From contig NZ_CP037422.1 of NCBI RefSeq assembly GCF_007748175.1, positions 6,712,334 to 6,776,333 on the forward strand: a stretch of 64,000 nucleotides of DNA. Direction: 5' to 3'. Shown here piece after piece: positions 36,055 through 43,615 of this stretch. The notes under the pieces were generated by a model. It was not told the origin of the DNA. It searched no databases and saw only the letters and a program-made list of their open reading frames with translations. A program made the position numbers and the translations under genes. Source of the DNA: Gimesia aquarii. Its GTDB lineage: Bacteria; Planctomycetota; Planctomycetia; Planctomycetales; Planctomycetaceae. Each line of letters starts with the position of its first letter. Position 1 is the first letter of the stretch.

Positions 36055-36282
36055 TCAATTGTGGAGTTGATCATCTGCTTCACAGACTTGTTCAATGTGG
36101 CTTAAAACACTTTCATAGTCATTAGATTTTGGAACGGGCATATCGAATATCCTAGTGTTGTTCTTCGTACCGACTTCAATCCATGAACTCGTATCAAAAA
36201 TTATTTGCCAATGAATCTTCGTGTAATGAACTGATTTAGTAGTTTCAGTCCAGCCATTCGCAGTTAAGTACTTTGTAAACAT
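36055..36282 (-). CDS. Small soluble hypothetical
   Basis: 75 residues: MFTKYLTANGWTETTKSVHY, TKIHWQIIFDTSSWIEVGTK, RIFDMPVPKSNDYESVLSHI. Aromatic-rich strands and a C-terminal helix resemble small immunity-type proteins, but no family is recognised. AAGGAG lies about ten bases before the ATG. Convergent with the 35.5-kb gene over repeat E2. Confidence 0.5.
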   Translation of the reverse strand: MFTKYLTANGWTETTKSVHYTKIHWQIIFDTSSWIEVGTKNNTRIFDMPVPKSNDYESVLSHIEQVCEADDQLHN

Positions 36283-36403
36283 GATCTGACTCCTTCATCT
36301 AACTCTGCCAGTTATAGTATATGATGCTATTCTTAAAATCCTGACTCATACTCTTAGTTTAGTATAAATCTATGTTGTCAAGATGAAATAGCGAGAAAGA
36401 ACG

Positions 36404-36430
36404 TATCCGGTAAATCACTAATAGCCGAAA
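36404..36430. repeat. Array palindrome H5 (weak half copy)
   Basis: TATCCGGTAAATCACTAATA then GCCGAAAA; the left arm matches the family, the right arm is eroded. It lies between divergent genes. Confidence 0.3.
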
Positions 36431-36538
36431 ATCATTTTTGGTGGAAATAAAAAAGGTCGGCACCGAACACTTTGAAAACAGAAGCGATAGCTTATTAAGG
36501 CATATCATTTAGTATCATTTCTGAAACCTAATGCTAAA

Positions 36539-36868
36539 ATGAATTTTTTGTTTCTGTTAACCACTGCAAAGGCAAGTATTATGAATGAAGTTGCATTAGA
36601 ACTTTTATTATCTTGTAAAGAACCAAACTCTGGAAATTTTTTTGCTCGAAAAAGCGTTTTACTTCCAGGATACCCCTCTAGGGGTGACGTTATTTATTTG
36701 TCCAACGATGACTGCAAATTCAAAATCGAATCTCGTCTATGGCGCGAGAGCGATACCGTTTTGTTGCGATTAGAAAGTGATTATCCGACATTTGAAGATC
36801 TCGACTCATTGAAAAAAATAGAAAATTCTCTAATCGACAATGGTTGGGAAATCGAGATACAGGCTTAG
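36539..36868 (+). CDS. Small soluble hypothetical
   Basis: 109 residues from ATG 36539, or 95 from ATG 36581 (MNEVALELLLSCKEPNSGNF). Strand-rich centre FARKSVLLPGYPSRGDVIYL and KFKIESRLWRESDTVLLRLE, acidic end DLDSLKKIENSLIDNGWEIE. Not recognised. The following 11 bases lead straight into palindrome H6. Confidence 0.5.
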   Translation: MNFLFLLTTAKASIMNEVALELLLSCKEPNSGNFFARKSVLLPGYPSRGDVIYLSNDDCKFKIESRLWRESDTVLLRLESDYPTFEDLDSLKKIENSLIDNGWEIEIQA

Positions 36869-36878
36869 TTATTATTTT

Positions 36879-36936
36879 AAAGTGTCTGGTAAATCACCGG
36901 GCTTGTTGAAAAGCCCACCCATTTACCGGACACTTT
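36879..36936. repeat. Array palindrome H6, nested with IS-end sequence
   Basis: Outer arms AAAGTGTCTGGTAAAT and ATTTACCGGACACTTT enclose a second inverted repeat GGGCTT-GTTGA-AAAGCCC. The inner part equals the IS end at 34061-34080. The whole 58 bp can fold into one long hairpin and separates two convergent genes. Confidence 0.8.
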
Positions 36937-36956
36937 TCAGCCTTCAACGTTTAAGA

Positions 36957-37499
36957 TTATCTTACTGAAGGCCCCCAAGGTTCAAAGACATAGTGTTGTT
37001 TACATGGATAATCACCTGCTAAGGCCTCAATTTTCTTTTTTAATATGTTGACAAGAAAACCAGTCATTGTGAATGGTTGAATCTTCATTCCCGAGCCTCT
37101 ATTTTCCATTTGAACTACTTGCCATTTGGTTGGGGGGCCCTCGGAAAGCCAGAAGTAGTCATTTCCGTTTTCATCATTACCCCATGGCACAAGCCCATTG
37201 GGTTCCGGATAAAATGGATATGGAAAGCGATCTGGAAATACCCTTTGTGATCTTCGATCCTGGTTACAAATGGTATTAACGCATTTAAATAAAGATGTGT
37301 ATTCAGATTTCGCAAACGGATTATAGATACGATAGAATCCGGCAAAGAGGCCACTACCATAGGAAAAGATAAACTCTCGATAGTCTCTTGGAAGTTTGAG
37401 GTTGAGTTTTTCCTCAACTTGCTTCCATTCATCAAGCGTTCTTACTTCAAATGGCTTCTTTGGAGGTGGTACAAGTTTCTTCAATTCTGTGAGAGACAT
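36957..37499 (-). CDS. SMI1/KNR4 (SUKH) family protein
   Basis: 180 residues. The SUKH-1 signature is present: WKQVEEKLNLKLPRDYREFI, then SYGSGLFAGFYRIYNP, and later GLVPWGNDENGNDYFWLSEG, the W-G-x-x-x-N/G-D-x-x-x-W block. SUKH proteins are frequent immunity proteins for contact-delivered nuclease toxins, but also occur as stand-alone regulators. No toxin gene is adjacent. A second SUKH gene lies at 41.9 kb in the same array. Confidence 0.85.
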   Translation of the reverse strand: MSLTELKKLVPPPKKPFEVRTLDEWKQVEEKLNLKLPRDYREFIFSYGSGLFAGFYRIYNPFAKSEYTSLFKCVNTICNQDRRSQRVFPDRFPYPFYPEPNGLVPWGNDENGNDYFWLSEGPPTKWQVVQMENRGSGMKIQPFTMTGFLVNILKKKIEALAGDYPCKQHYVFEPWGPSVR

Positions 37500-37584
37500 A
37501 CTTTCGTTTTAAAAAAACTCTAGAAGGGATTTTAATGAAATGACTTCATTTTCTAATCATAAAAAATCGAATTTCAGTCGAGAA

Positions 37585-37618
37585 TAATGACCGGGAAACA
37601 ATAATTACCCGGTCATTA
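37585..37618. repeat. Array palindrome H7
   Basis: TAATGACCGGG-AAACAATAATTA-CCCGGTCATTA: arms of 11 bases pair perfectly. Shares CCCGGTCATTA with H9 and H10. Confidence 0.8.
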
Positions 37619-37699
37619 ACAGTGATTTTATTCTCCCAAATACCCCTGAATTTAGAAGCTATATTGAAATTAGTAGCGAGGTCCTGTTGATAGACTTTG

Positions 37700-38242
37700 T
37701 TATATGATTTCCTCATCTACTATTTCGAACTTCGAACCATCTTTCACTATTCGGTAAGAAAGAAAGATGGATGCCACAACGACTAAAGAAAACAAAAAAT
37801 CGATGTATGACTCTTGTGGCAAATGCAAATATACCTTTGCCACTGCAAAAGCTAGAAATAGAGTGACGTAAAATAATAAGTAAAATAGAAACCGAAGCCA
37901 ATGTGGAATTGTTCCCGAGTTATCCTTTAATGAATGAAAAACAAGCTTTTGGCGTTTAATATCCTTTCCATTTTTGCTTAACGTGCATAGAAAAGGCCCT
38001 TTGAAAAGACTGACCACCTTCAAAGTAGTGGAGTAACTGTCTTCTCCAATATGAAATTTGTTAGATGATTGTGTAGAGATATTTCTTTTAGACGAAACTA
38101 ATGTACCATCAACAAATACTTTTTCTAAACCGGAAAAAGCGCTACACCAAACCTCAATATTTCTTCCGTCATCTTCAAACGAATATGAATACCCTTTGAA
38201 AAAACTAAATGGTTTTTTTTTGCTCATATGTGAGTGTTCCAT
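37700..38242 (-). CDS. Membrane protein with N-terminal soluble domain, unknown
   Basis: 180 residues (M6 at 38227 is an alternative start). The first 100 residues are strand-rich and soluble: FFKGYSYSFEDDGRNIEVWC, FSGLEKVFVDGTLVSSKRNI, STTLKVVSLFKGPFLCTLSK. Two membrane helices follow: LRFLFYLLFYVTLFLAFAVA and YIDFLFSLVVVASIFLSYRI. Not recognised. H7 lies downstream; the 5' side has the recurring GGAATCATATAC wording. Confidence 0.55.
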   Translation of the reverse strand: MEHSHMSKKKPFSFFKGYSYSFEDDGRNIEVWCSAFSGLEKVFVDGTLVSSKRNISTQSSNKFHIGEDSYSTTLKVVSLFKGPFLCTLSKNGKDIKRQKLVFHSLKDNSGTIPHWLRFLFYLLFYVTLFLAFAVAKVYLHLPQESYIDFLFSLVVVASIFLSYRIVKDGSKFEIVDEEII

Positions 38243-38381
38243 TTAACTTGAAATTATTATGTATATGATTCCAATACACTTGATACTTTTTTTCAAGAAA
38301 GTCACAACAGAATTTATCTTAATCATACCCAATAAAACAGCCGGCCAATAGAGAGAGTATGCTAACTGCCGCATTAATATT

Positions 38382-38409
38382 GACTGGGAAATGTTCGTTT
38401 ACCCTACTC
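38382..38409. repeat. Array palindrome H8
   Basis: GACTGGGAAATGTTCGTTTACCCT; core close to H12 (GGTAATGTTCGTTTACC). Confidence 0.5.
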
Positions 38410-38445
38410 TTTTATGTTTTAACCCAATCTCTTGAATGTTAGATA

Positions 38446-38709
38446 TCACCAGCTAAATGAGAATAGCAGGACGATAAAGGCAAGTATGATGCCTAAGCCA
38501 ATTTGTAGTTTGGCCATTTTCCGCATTGCTGAAGTCCATTGCTCATCGCGAAGCAATGAACGAGCTACTTCACGCATTTCATCCTTAGGAACGAACGTTC
38601 GGATATACGCCTTAGGCCGAGATGAAAAGAACCAGGCAATCAAGCCAATCGAACAGAAACTACATCCAATCATTAAGGCAACCTGGATGCTTTCGTTAAT
38701 CGGATACAT
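38446..38709 (-). CDS. Two-helix membrane protein, unknown
   Basis: 87 residues. Helix one IQVALMIGCSFCSIGLIAWF, a basic central segment RPKAYIRTFVPKDEMREVAR and SLLRDEQWTSAMRKMAK, and helix two LQIGLGIILAFIVLLFSFSW. The design predicts a cytoplasmic loop between two membrane passes. Not recognised; one unit of the array with H8 on its 3' side. Confidence 0.55.
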   Translation of the reverse strand: MYPINESIQVALMIGCSFCSIGLIAWFFSSRPKAYIRTFVPKDEMREVARSLLRDEQWTSAMRKMAKLQIGLGIILAFIVLLFSFSW

Positions 38710-38851
38710 GTTGCCGAACCTTAGTAATGTCGAAGTAACTAAATACGTTGCACATGTGGCCTAAACAAAAATCAATATCTATATTACTCTAGCGGAAACT
38801 CTCATTCTAGAGAACATGTCAGACATACCAGCACACAAGAAACAAGGAATA

Positions 38852-38880
38852 AAAGAGACCTGACCCCTTTATTCTCCCTG
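38852..38880 (-). repeat. REP-like repeat
   Basis: ATAAAAGAGACCTGACCCCT followed by TTATTC, same text as at 40403-40427 next to the RAYT gene. Confidence 0.7.
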
Positions 38881-38960
38881 AAACTCATTGAGCAACTCGA
38901 ACAGACATTAAAACGCAAACAGTTTTCGCCCGATTGAGACGAGCAAATGAAAAATATCGT

Positions 38961-38991
38961 TGTCTGGGAAACATTAATTACCCGGTCATTA
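38961..38991. repeat. Array palindrome H9
   Basis: TGTCTGGGAAACATTAATTA-CCCGGTCATTA, two bases beyond the stop of the 38.99-kb gene. Confidence 0.7.
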
Positions 38992-38993
38992 TT

Positions 38994-39569
38994 TTAGTCT
39001 ACCCCTTCAATGTTTGCGTTTTTGTGTGAACGGATTAACTGGTTGACGGTGTTTATGATCTTGTCACGGAGTTTGTAAACGGATTGTAATCCGGGCTCAA
39101 TGTCTGACCACCATCGAATCGTTGTAGAGCAGGCCCGTATGCCGATTCGCAAACCATACCAGGTACCGTCTTTGCCTGTATATTGAGTTCGGGATGCAGG
39201 CAAAGACAAGTCGCGAACCATCTCATAAATATCCTTCACATCATCGTGATCCACCTGGAGTTCCGTATGTTTCTCCAATTCGCGGATCTCCTGCATTACA
39301 GCCATCGACGCATGACTTATTAGTTGCTTGCGAACCACATAAACGACGCGACCGGCTTTACGATCCCACTTTTGCGCGATCTCGTAAATATGAAACTTGT
39401 TGCGAAACCCTGTCCTATTCAACAGGATTTGCCATGGATCTCGTTTATCAGTGTTTTCTATTTCAGTCACGACGTAATATAAACCAGATAACTTATTTTT
39501 TAAATGTAATATCTGGGTAACACACATTACCCGGTCATTATTCTCGATTATAGCAATGCTATAATTCAT
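38994..39569 (-). CDS. Soluble hypothetical, start uncertain
   Basis: Up to 191 residues. The first about 20 codons overlap palindrome H10 (39512-39540), so the real start is probably later, for example GTG at 39471 (VTEIENTDKRDPWQILLNRT). The body is helical and strand-mixed: FHIYEIAQKWDRKAGRVVYV, MAVMQEIRELEKHTELQVDH, TWYGLRIGIRACSTTIRWWS. Not recognised. Framed by H10 on one side and H9 on the other. Confidence 0.45.
   Translation of the reverse strand: MNYSIAIIENNDRVMCVTQILHLKNKLSGLYYVVTEIENTDKRDPWQILLNRTGFRNKFHIYEIAQKWDRKAGRVVYVVRKQLISHASMAVMQEIRELEKHTELQVDHDDVKDIYEMVRDLSLPASRTQYTGKDGTWYGLRIGIRACSTTIRWWSDIEPGLQSVYKLRDKIINTVNQLIRSHKNANIEGVD
39512..39540. repeat. Array palindrome H10
   Basis: TCTGGGTAACACACATTACCCGG followed by TCATTA. 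Lies between the 38.99-kb gene and the RAYT unit. Confidence 0.7.
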
Positions 39570-39686
39570 AACATACCATTCTCTCTCAGATCCTGTTCAA
39601 GCACTGGACTGTGTGAAGGATAGCTCCAATACCAGAAGTAACTTTGCGGATAGTTCCCGCAAATACATCGTTTTGTGGAGCCAGCC

Positions 39687-40427
39687 AAAAAGGGGTCAGG
39701 TCTCTTTTCTGGGTCTTCCTCGGGGGCGTGTTGTGCTTTCGAGGGATAATCGTATGGCTGTGTTGCTGGTCCATTTGTCATCGCCGAAGGGTGTGCCGCG
39801 AGTGATGCATTTTCTGACGGTAGTCAGTTCGGCGTCCGTTTGTGGTTTGTTGACCAGTGATCGCCATTGGCGTGGTAGCGGTGGATTTTTGAGTTTTGCC
39901 AGCCACGCAGGGCTATCTCCCTTTTGTTGTCGTGCCCAGGCGGAGCCATACTCCCACTCCTCGGCACGTTTGACCAAATTCGCTCGCAGCGGGTTGCGTT
40001 CGACATAACGCATCACTGTCAGCAAATGGTCGTCTGACTGAATTGGGAACGATTTAAATCGTCCCTGATACAAGTGACCGCTTCCCCCGGTTGAATAGTG
40101 CGCGTGCCAGCGCATGGTATGGGTGACGGTGAGTCGTTGAAAGAATTCCGTCAATTGGGTATCTGTCTGGGGACGTACCACAAAGTGCCAGTGGTTAGGC
40201 ATTACGGACATGGCATAGATCGGTAGCGGTATCTTTGCCCACGTTTCCTCAACGACCCGCATGAAAGCAGCATAATCGTCCGGCTTCTCGAACAGCGTCA
40301 TCCGCGCCACAGAGCGATTGAGCACATGAAACACTTCACCGGCAGGACAAATTCGTTTGGTACGGGGCATACAAGGAGTATAACAGAATACAGCCACGAA
40401 GAAAAAGAGACCTGACCCCTTTATTCC
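39687..40427 (-). mobile_element. RAYT unit: Y1 transposase gene flanked by inverted REP-like repeats
   Basis: AAAAAGGGGTCAGGTCTCTT at 39687-39706 is the reverse complement of AAGAGACCTGACCCCTTT at 40407-40424. Between them lies one transposase gene; the left repeat includes its stop codon. Such REP/RAYT pairs are domesticated IS200-type elements that can spread the REP sequences. Extra solitary REP copies lie at 26424, 29683, 38852 and 42808. Confidence 0.75.
39696..40370 (-). CDS. REP-associated tyrosine transposase (RAYT, Y1_Tnp family)
   Basis: 224 residues from ATG 40370. Family landmarks: CPAGEVFHVLNRSVARMTLF at the start, IYAMSVMPNHWHFVVRPQTD with the HUH metal site (HWH), FQRLTVTHTMRWHAHY, GSGHLYQGRFKSFPIQSDDH and LTVMRYVERNPLRANLVKRA with the nucleophile Tyr in the VMRYVERNP motif. 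It cuts single-stranded hairpin DNA (REPs) in relatives. The frame is intact, so activity is possible. The C-terminal RPRGRPRKET is basic and could touch DNA. Confidence 0.93.
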   Translation of the reverse strand: MPRTKRICPAGEVFHVLNRSVARMTLFEKPDDYAAFMRVVEETWAKIPLPIYAMSVMPNHWHFVVRPQTDTQLTEFFQRLTVTHTMRWHAHYSTGGSGHLYQGRFKSFPIQSDDHLLTVMRYVERNPLRANLVKRAEEWEYGSAWARQQKGDSPAWLAKLKNPPLPRQWRSLVNKPQTDAELTTVRKCITRGTPFGDDKWTSNTAIRLSLESTTRPRGRPRKET

Positions 40428-40454
40428 TGCGTAATCTGGCAGCATCGTTTCAGT

Positions 40455-41063
40455 TTATACCAATTCGGAAGAGGCGTTCCTTTTTAGAGCGAGTGAGCTA
40501 CCGAAAATCGGAGCAGCAATCCAACCAATACCAGCAAGCAATGGTAGTGTCGCGATTGTTTCTGCAATTAGAGAGAATCCTAAGACGATGAAGAAGACGA
40601 AAAAAATAAGCAGCACGAATAAAGCAATAGACGTACGCCGGAATCGAGATAAGAAGTAGCCTCCAATCGCTAAAATTGGAGTAACGACAAAGAACAACAT
40701 AGTTGAAGGCCGACTGACAGTAAATGTGTCAACCTGTTTTATGTCGTGCCATTCACCATACGTAAATGGTGCAAGTTGTTCGTGTCTGAAATGGGTCATC
40801 GAGTTGATTCGATCGTTATGCCAAATCAAAAGGTGGTATTCACCCGGGCCAATCCAGAATGCGGACGGTTTGAGAAAATCTCCTTTGGCATCTTTCTTGG
40901 GACGTAAACTGAACATAGACTTTCCGTAGCCGTAACTCCCGACTTTGTTGACACACGACCCGTCATCACCCACATTTAGCGTTACACTCGCAGGAATAAT
41001 AGTATTAATGGAAATTGCCGCCGCTATCACGACTGAGCCGGAAATGATCGAGACAGTTTTCAT
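40455..41063 (-). CDS. Membrane protein, unknown
   Basis: 202 residues. N-terminal signal anchor SIISGSVVIAAAISINTIIP, an extracytoplasmic strand-rich domain (GSCVNKVGSYGYGKSMFSLR, PSAFWIGPGEYHLLIWHNDR) and three helices: TMLFFVVTPILAIGGYFLS, SIALFVLLIFFVFFIVLGFS and TIATLPLLAGIGWIAAPIFG. The design may present a small extracellular domain on a membrane bundle. Not recognised. Confidence 0.6.
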   Translation of the reverse strand: MKTVSIISGSVVIAAAISINTIIPASVTLNVGDDGSCVNKVGSYGYGKSMFSLRPKKDAKGDFLKPSAFWIGPGEYHLLIWHNDRINSMTHFRHEQLAPFTYGEWHDIKQVDTFTVSRPSTMLFFVVTPILAIGGYFLSRFRRTSIALFVLLIFFVFFIVLGFSLIAETIATLPLLAGIGWIAAPIFGSSLALKRNASSELV

Positions 41064-41256
41064 AGTATGATAAATTTTTATACTTGCATACTCTGTTTCA
41101 AATATGCCGCAACAGAAAATTCATATCTCACATTAATGCTGGCTATAGTTGTAGGATTCTATATATGATACTAGTCGCTAAAAGCATTACAAGTTGAAGC
41201 CTCTTGGTGACACGGTATTTATATTTTGAAACCACTAAGACCGAGAAAAAACATAA

Positions 41257-41286
41257 GTGACCCGGTAATATCCGTTAACCGGTCAC
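41257..41286. repeat. Array palindrome H11
   Basis: GTGACCCGGTAATATCCGTT then AACCGGTCAC. It lies between two divergent genes, so it cannot be a terminator for either. Confidence 0.75.
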
Positions 41287-41397
41287 AAGCATAAAAATGA
41301 CAATCTTTGTATAATTTAGTTTAAGAAATTCAGTTGATCCTCGAATTGCACTATATAATATTTCAGTCGTTGAGTCACACATTCAGGAGATCTATCA

Positions 41398-41625
41398 ATG
41401 CTCGCTTCCTTCATTTCAGGCCCTCTCGAAATGGCCTTTCTCGCTATTATGGTTATCTTCACCGTAGCTCCATTTTGGATGATCTGCTCCAAGGCTGGTT
41501 TCCCCGGTTGGATCGGTCTCGCTATATTGATCCCAGTCTTGAACATTGCTCTATTAATGTTCCTTGCTTTTGCGGAATGGCCTGCTCTTCGGCACTTGCC
41601 TAAGCAAAACCAAACGAAACTTTAA
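41398..41625 (+). CDS. Small two-helix membrane protein (KAGFPGW type)
   Basis: 75 residues. Hydrophobic FLAIMVIFTVAPFWMICSKA, then GFPGWIGLAILIPVLNIALL and MFLAFAEWPALRHLPKQ. The wording K-A-G-x-P-G-W ... P-x-x-N-I/V with a final A-F-A-E-W-P occurs in many short bacterial inner-membrane proteins of the DUF805/DUF5684 type; I use that only as resemblance. ATG 41398 follows CAGGAGATC. Confidence 0.65.
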   Translation: MLASFISGPLEMAFLAIMVIFTVAPFWMICSKAGFPGWIGLAILIPVLNIALLMFLAFAEWPALRHLPKQNQTKL

Positions 41626-41646
41626 ATGGTCTTCAAATTTTGATGT

Positions 41647-41672
41647 GCCTTGGTAATGTTCGTTTACCAGAC
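41647..41672. repeat. Array palindrome H12
   Basis: GCCTTGGTAATGTTCGTTTACC then AGAC, just after the 41.4-kb gene. Confidence 0.6.
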
Positions 41673-41696
41673 AAATCACAGTGATCCCATAAATGA

Positions 41697-41735
41697 AAAG
41701 TGTCCGGTAAATCATTGGGCTTGTTGAAAAAGTCT
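41697..41735. repeat. Palindrome arm joined to IS end (H13)
   Basis: AAAGTGTCCGGTAAATCATT followed by GGGCTTGTTGAAAAAGTC; no right-hand arm follows. Same junction as at 34045 and 36879. Confidence 0.65.
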
Positions 41736-41909
41736 GTAGGTGACTTGCTGTATCTGATCAGACCCAAAAAAGATGCGCCTTGATATGTATTCCACTACAG
41801 CTAACATATACAGAATCCATACATGATATGAAGCCCGTGGAGCTTCATATACGAACAAGTCCATGCAGGTTAATAACAAGTTATGTGGCGAAGAACGAAA
41901 CACAAACAG

Positions 41910-42644
41910 ATGCCCGAATGGATTGCTCGCGTTCGGTCGCGTCTTGCCGAACTTCGTGCGGCTGATCCTACTCTTCGGATGTTCGGCACGTTCATGCATC
42001 AATACCGTCTTGGGCCGCCACTTACACAATCAGAAATCACAGTGGCTGAGACTCACTACCAAATCTCGATTTCACCCGAATACCGAGATTTCTTGCTTCA
42101 CATCGGTAATGGCGGTGCTGGGCCAGGCTACGGACTACAACGATTTGGCGTCCTTACCGCTCCGGTAATTCGACGCAATCCGAGTCCCGCGGTTGTGTGG
42201 GATCGTGACGGTGGCGTCGGACCAATCAATGAATTCGCTGACTGTTTTGATGAACTCTACTTCAACGAAATGGAGCGGCTTATCAACGACCGATCATCTT
42301 TGGCACGCCCGTTCCCATTGACACGGCCGTGGACACTTAATGATCGTGATATACCCGATGACGATTATGCTTACACCCAATGGAACATCAATGTTCGCGA
42401 ACCGATGTTCAAACACGGCTCGATTGAATTGTCAAATCACGGCTGTGGCCAAAAACATAAACTTGTCGTAACGGGCGAAGAATCGGGATCAGTATGGGTG
42501 TTTGACGAACAGGATGGCGAATACATTAGTCCGTACGGTGCTGGCATGCTGCCGGATGATGCGATTCCTCGTCGCTACACTTTTGCCGAATGGTATGAAG
42601 ATTGGCTGATTGACTACTTATACGATGCCCGTAAAGCCAGATAA
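41910..42644 (+). CDS. SMI1/KNR4 (SUKH) family protein
   Basis: 244 residues from ATG 41910; an in-frame ATG at 41883 would add nine residues. The SUKH domain is clear: LTQSEITVAETHYQISISPE, YRDFLLHIGNGGAGPGYGLQ, the acidic GCGQKHKLVVTGEESGSVWV and the terminal TFAEWYEDWLIDYLYDA. Likely immunity or regulatory protein; no toxin neighbour. It is the last gene of the palindrome array, with H14 75 bases after the stop. A short perfect inverted repeat ATATGAAGC/GCTTCATAT lies upstream at about 41828-41852. Confidence 0.85.
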   Translation: MPEWIARVRSRLAELRAADPTLRMFGTFMHQYRLGPPLTQSEITVAETHYQISISPEYRDFLLHIGNGGAGPGYGLQRFGVLTAPVIRRNPSPAVVWDRDGGVGPINEFADCFDELYFNEMERLINDRSSLARPFPLTRPWTLNDRDIPDDDYAYTQWNINVREPMFKHGSIELSNHGCGQKHKLVVTGEESGSVWVFDEQDGEYISPYGAGMLPDDAIPRRYTFAEWYEDWLIDYLYDARKAR

Positions 42645-42719
42645 CTTGGTCTTTAAATCAACTCTGCCTTATCATATTTGATACAAAAAACCACCGTATT
42701 AAAAGACACCTTTAAAATT

Positions 42720-42749
42720 ATGCCTGGGTAATAGTTGTTACCCAGGCAT
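42720..42749. repeat. Array palindrome H14
   Basis: ATGCCTGGGTAA-TAGTTG-TTACCCAGGCAT: twelve-base arms pair perfectly, the cleanest member of the family. Confidence 0.85.
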
Positions 42750-43459
42750 TGTTCGTTTAGATAAGCTAGGTAGCGGCAGTCTGACCAGATTAAAGTTTCC
42801 AGAGAAGAAAAAAGGTGTCAGGTCCATTTATTATTGCTTTATAGACTATGCTAAAAATCCTTGTTATTCGGTTCTGGTAGGAAGTGCTAATCTGGCCTGG
42901 TTTTTTGAAAGCCAAAGAACTCTTCTACCGCTTTTCACATCATCCTCCCATGAAATTTCGCTCACTGCTCTTACATCATCACTGGCCGATTTTCATCTCT
43001 GTGTTGTCGGGTGATATCGAGTAGAATCTTTTTTCACACGAGATTTATCTCCTCTATGTGCGAGTATTTGTTCTGCTCGCACATTGATTTTATTTGATTG
43101 TTCGGGAAAGGAGTTCAGGATGTGGGGTTTGGTTTTTATGTTGTTGGGTTTGTATTCACATTGGTGGAAGGTTTGTTGGTTGAATTTCGGCAACCGTTAC
43201 AAATGGGGAGAAGTGGGGAAGTTTATGATTTGCGCAGTTTTGTCTGAGAGTTGGTCAATTCGTGACCGATTGTGGCCTCATTTTGTCACAGGTAAGGTCA
43301 AATTGGGTACAAAAAGTAGTGAAGATTGGGAAGCAGTTTTTGCGCTGCCGATGGAAATCTTGCTGAAACCAGTGGGTTTTATACTACTCAGATCCGCAGG
43401 CGAGAATCAATTCAGTATCGAGAAAAACGGTTTTCGCGCAAAAATGAGGGTGATGCATG
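42750..43459. other. Region with REP-like repeat and an unconvincing open frame
   Basis: A REP-like AAAAAAGGTGTCAGGTCCAT lies at 42808-42827. A plus-strand open frame begins at 43084 (MWGLVFMLLGLYSHWWKVCW from its second ATG) and runs to 43581, but its last third passes out of frame through the DUF4132 fragment, so I do not accept it as a gene as it stands. Nothing else is seen. Confidence 0.4.
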
Positions 43460-43523
43460 GCGTTCCAGGCGGAAGATGTGGGAGACAATTATGGAACAGA
43501 CACAAACGAAATCGGCACGTATC
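43460..43523 (+). pseudogene. Fragment of a second DUF4132 gene
   Basis: In one frame the plus strand reads AEDVGDNYGTDTNEIGTY, against WVEGVGDNYGTDTNETGTYL in the intact DUF4132 protein (nucleotides 4550-4605). Nucleotide identity over about 57 bases is near 80 percent. Homology ends sharply on both sides. Confidence 0.8.
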
Positions 43524-43615
43524 AAACTCTAAACCGTTGCATTCAAGAGAGGCTTTGATTTGTACCTCGGCTGCTGTTTAGCAGTCTGATGTCAAAGTGA
43601 TGCGAGAGCAAATAT

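Noticed and set aside
31661-42749. Array palindromes as ordinary rho-independent terminators
   Set aside because: No consistent T tract follows the stems, H11 lies between divergent genes, and the arms share sequence rather than only stem shape.
31594-42749. CRISPR array
   Set aside because: Repeats are far apart, palindromic and separated by genes rather than by short unique spacers; no cas gene is present.
43084-43581. 165-residue plus-strand open frame
   Set aside because: Its last third runs out of frame through a DUF4132 fragment and the product has no protein-like conservation that I can see; kept only as part of a region note.
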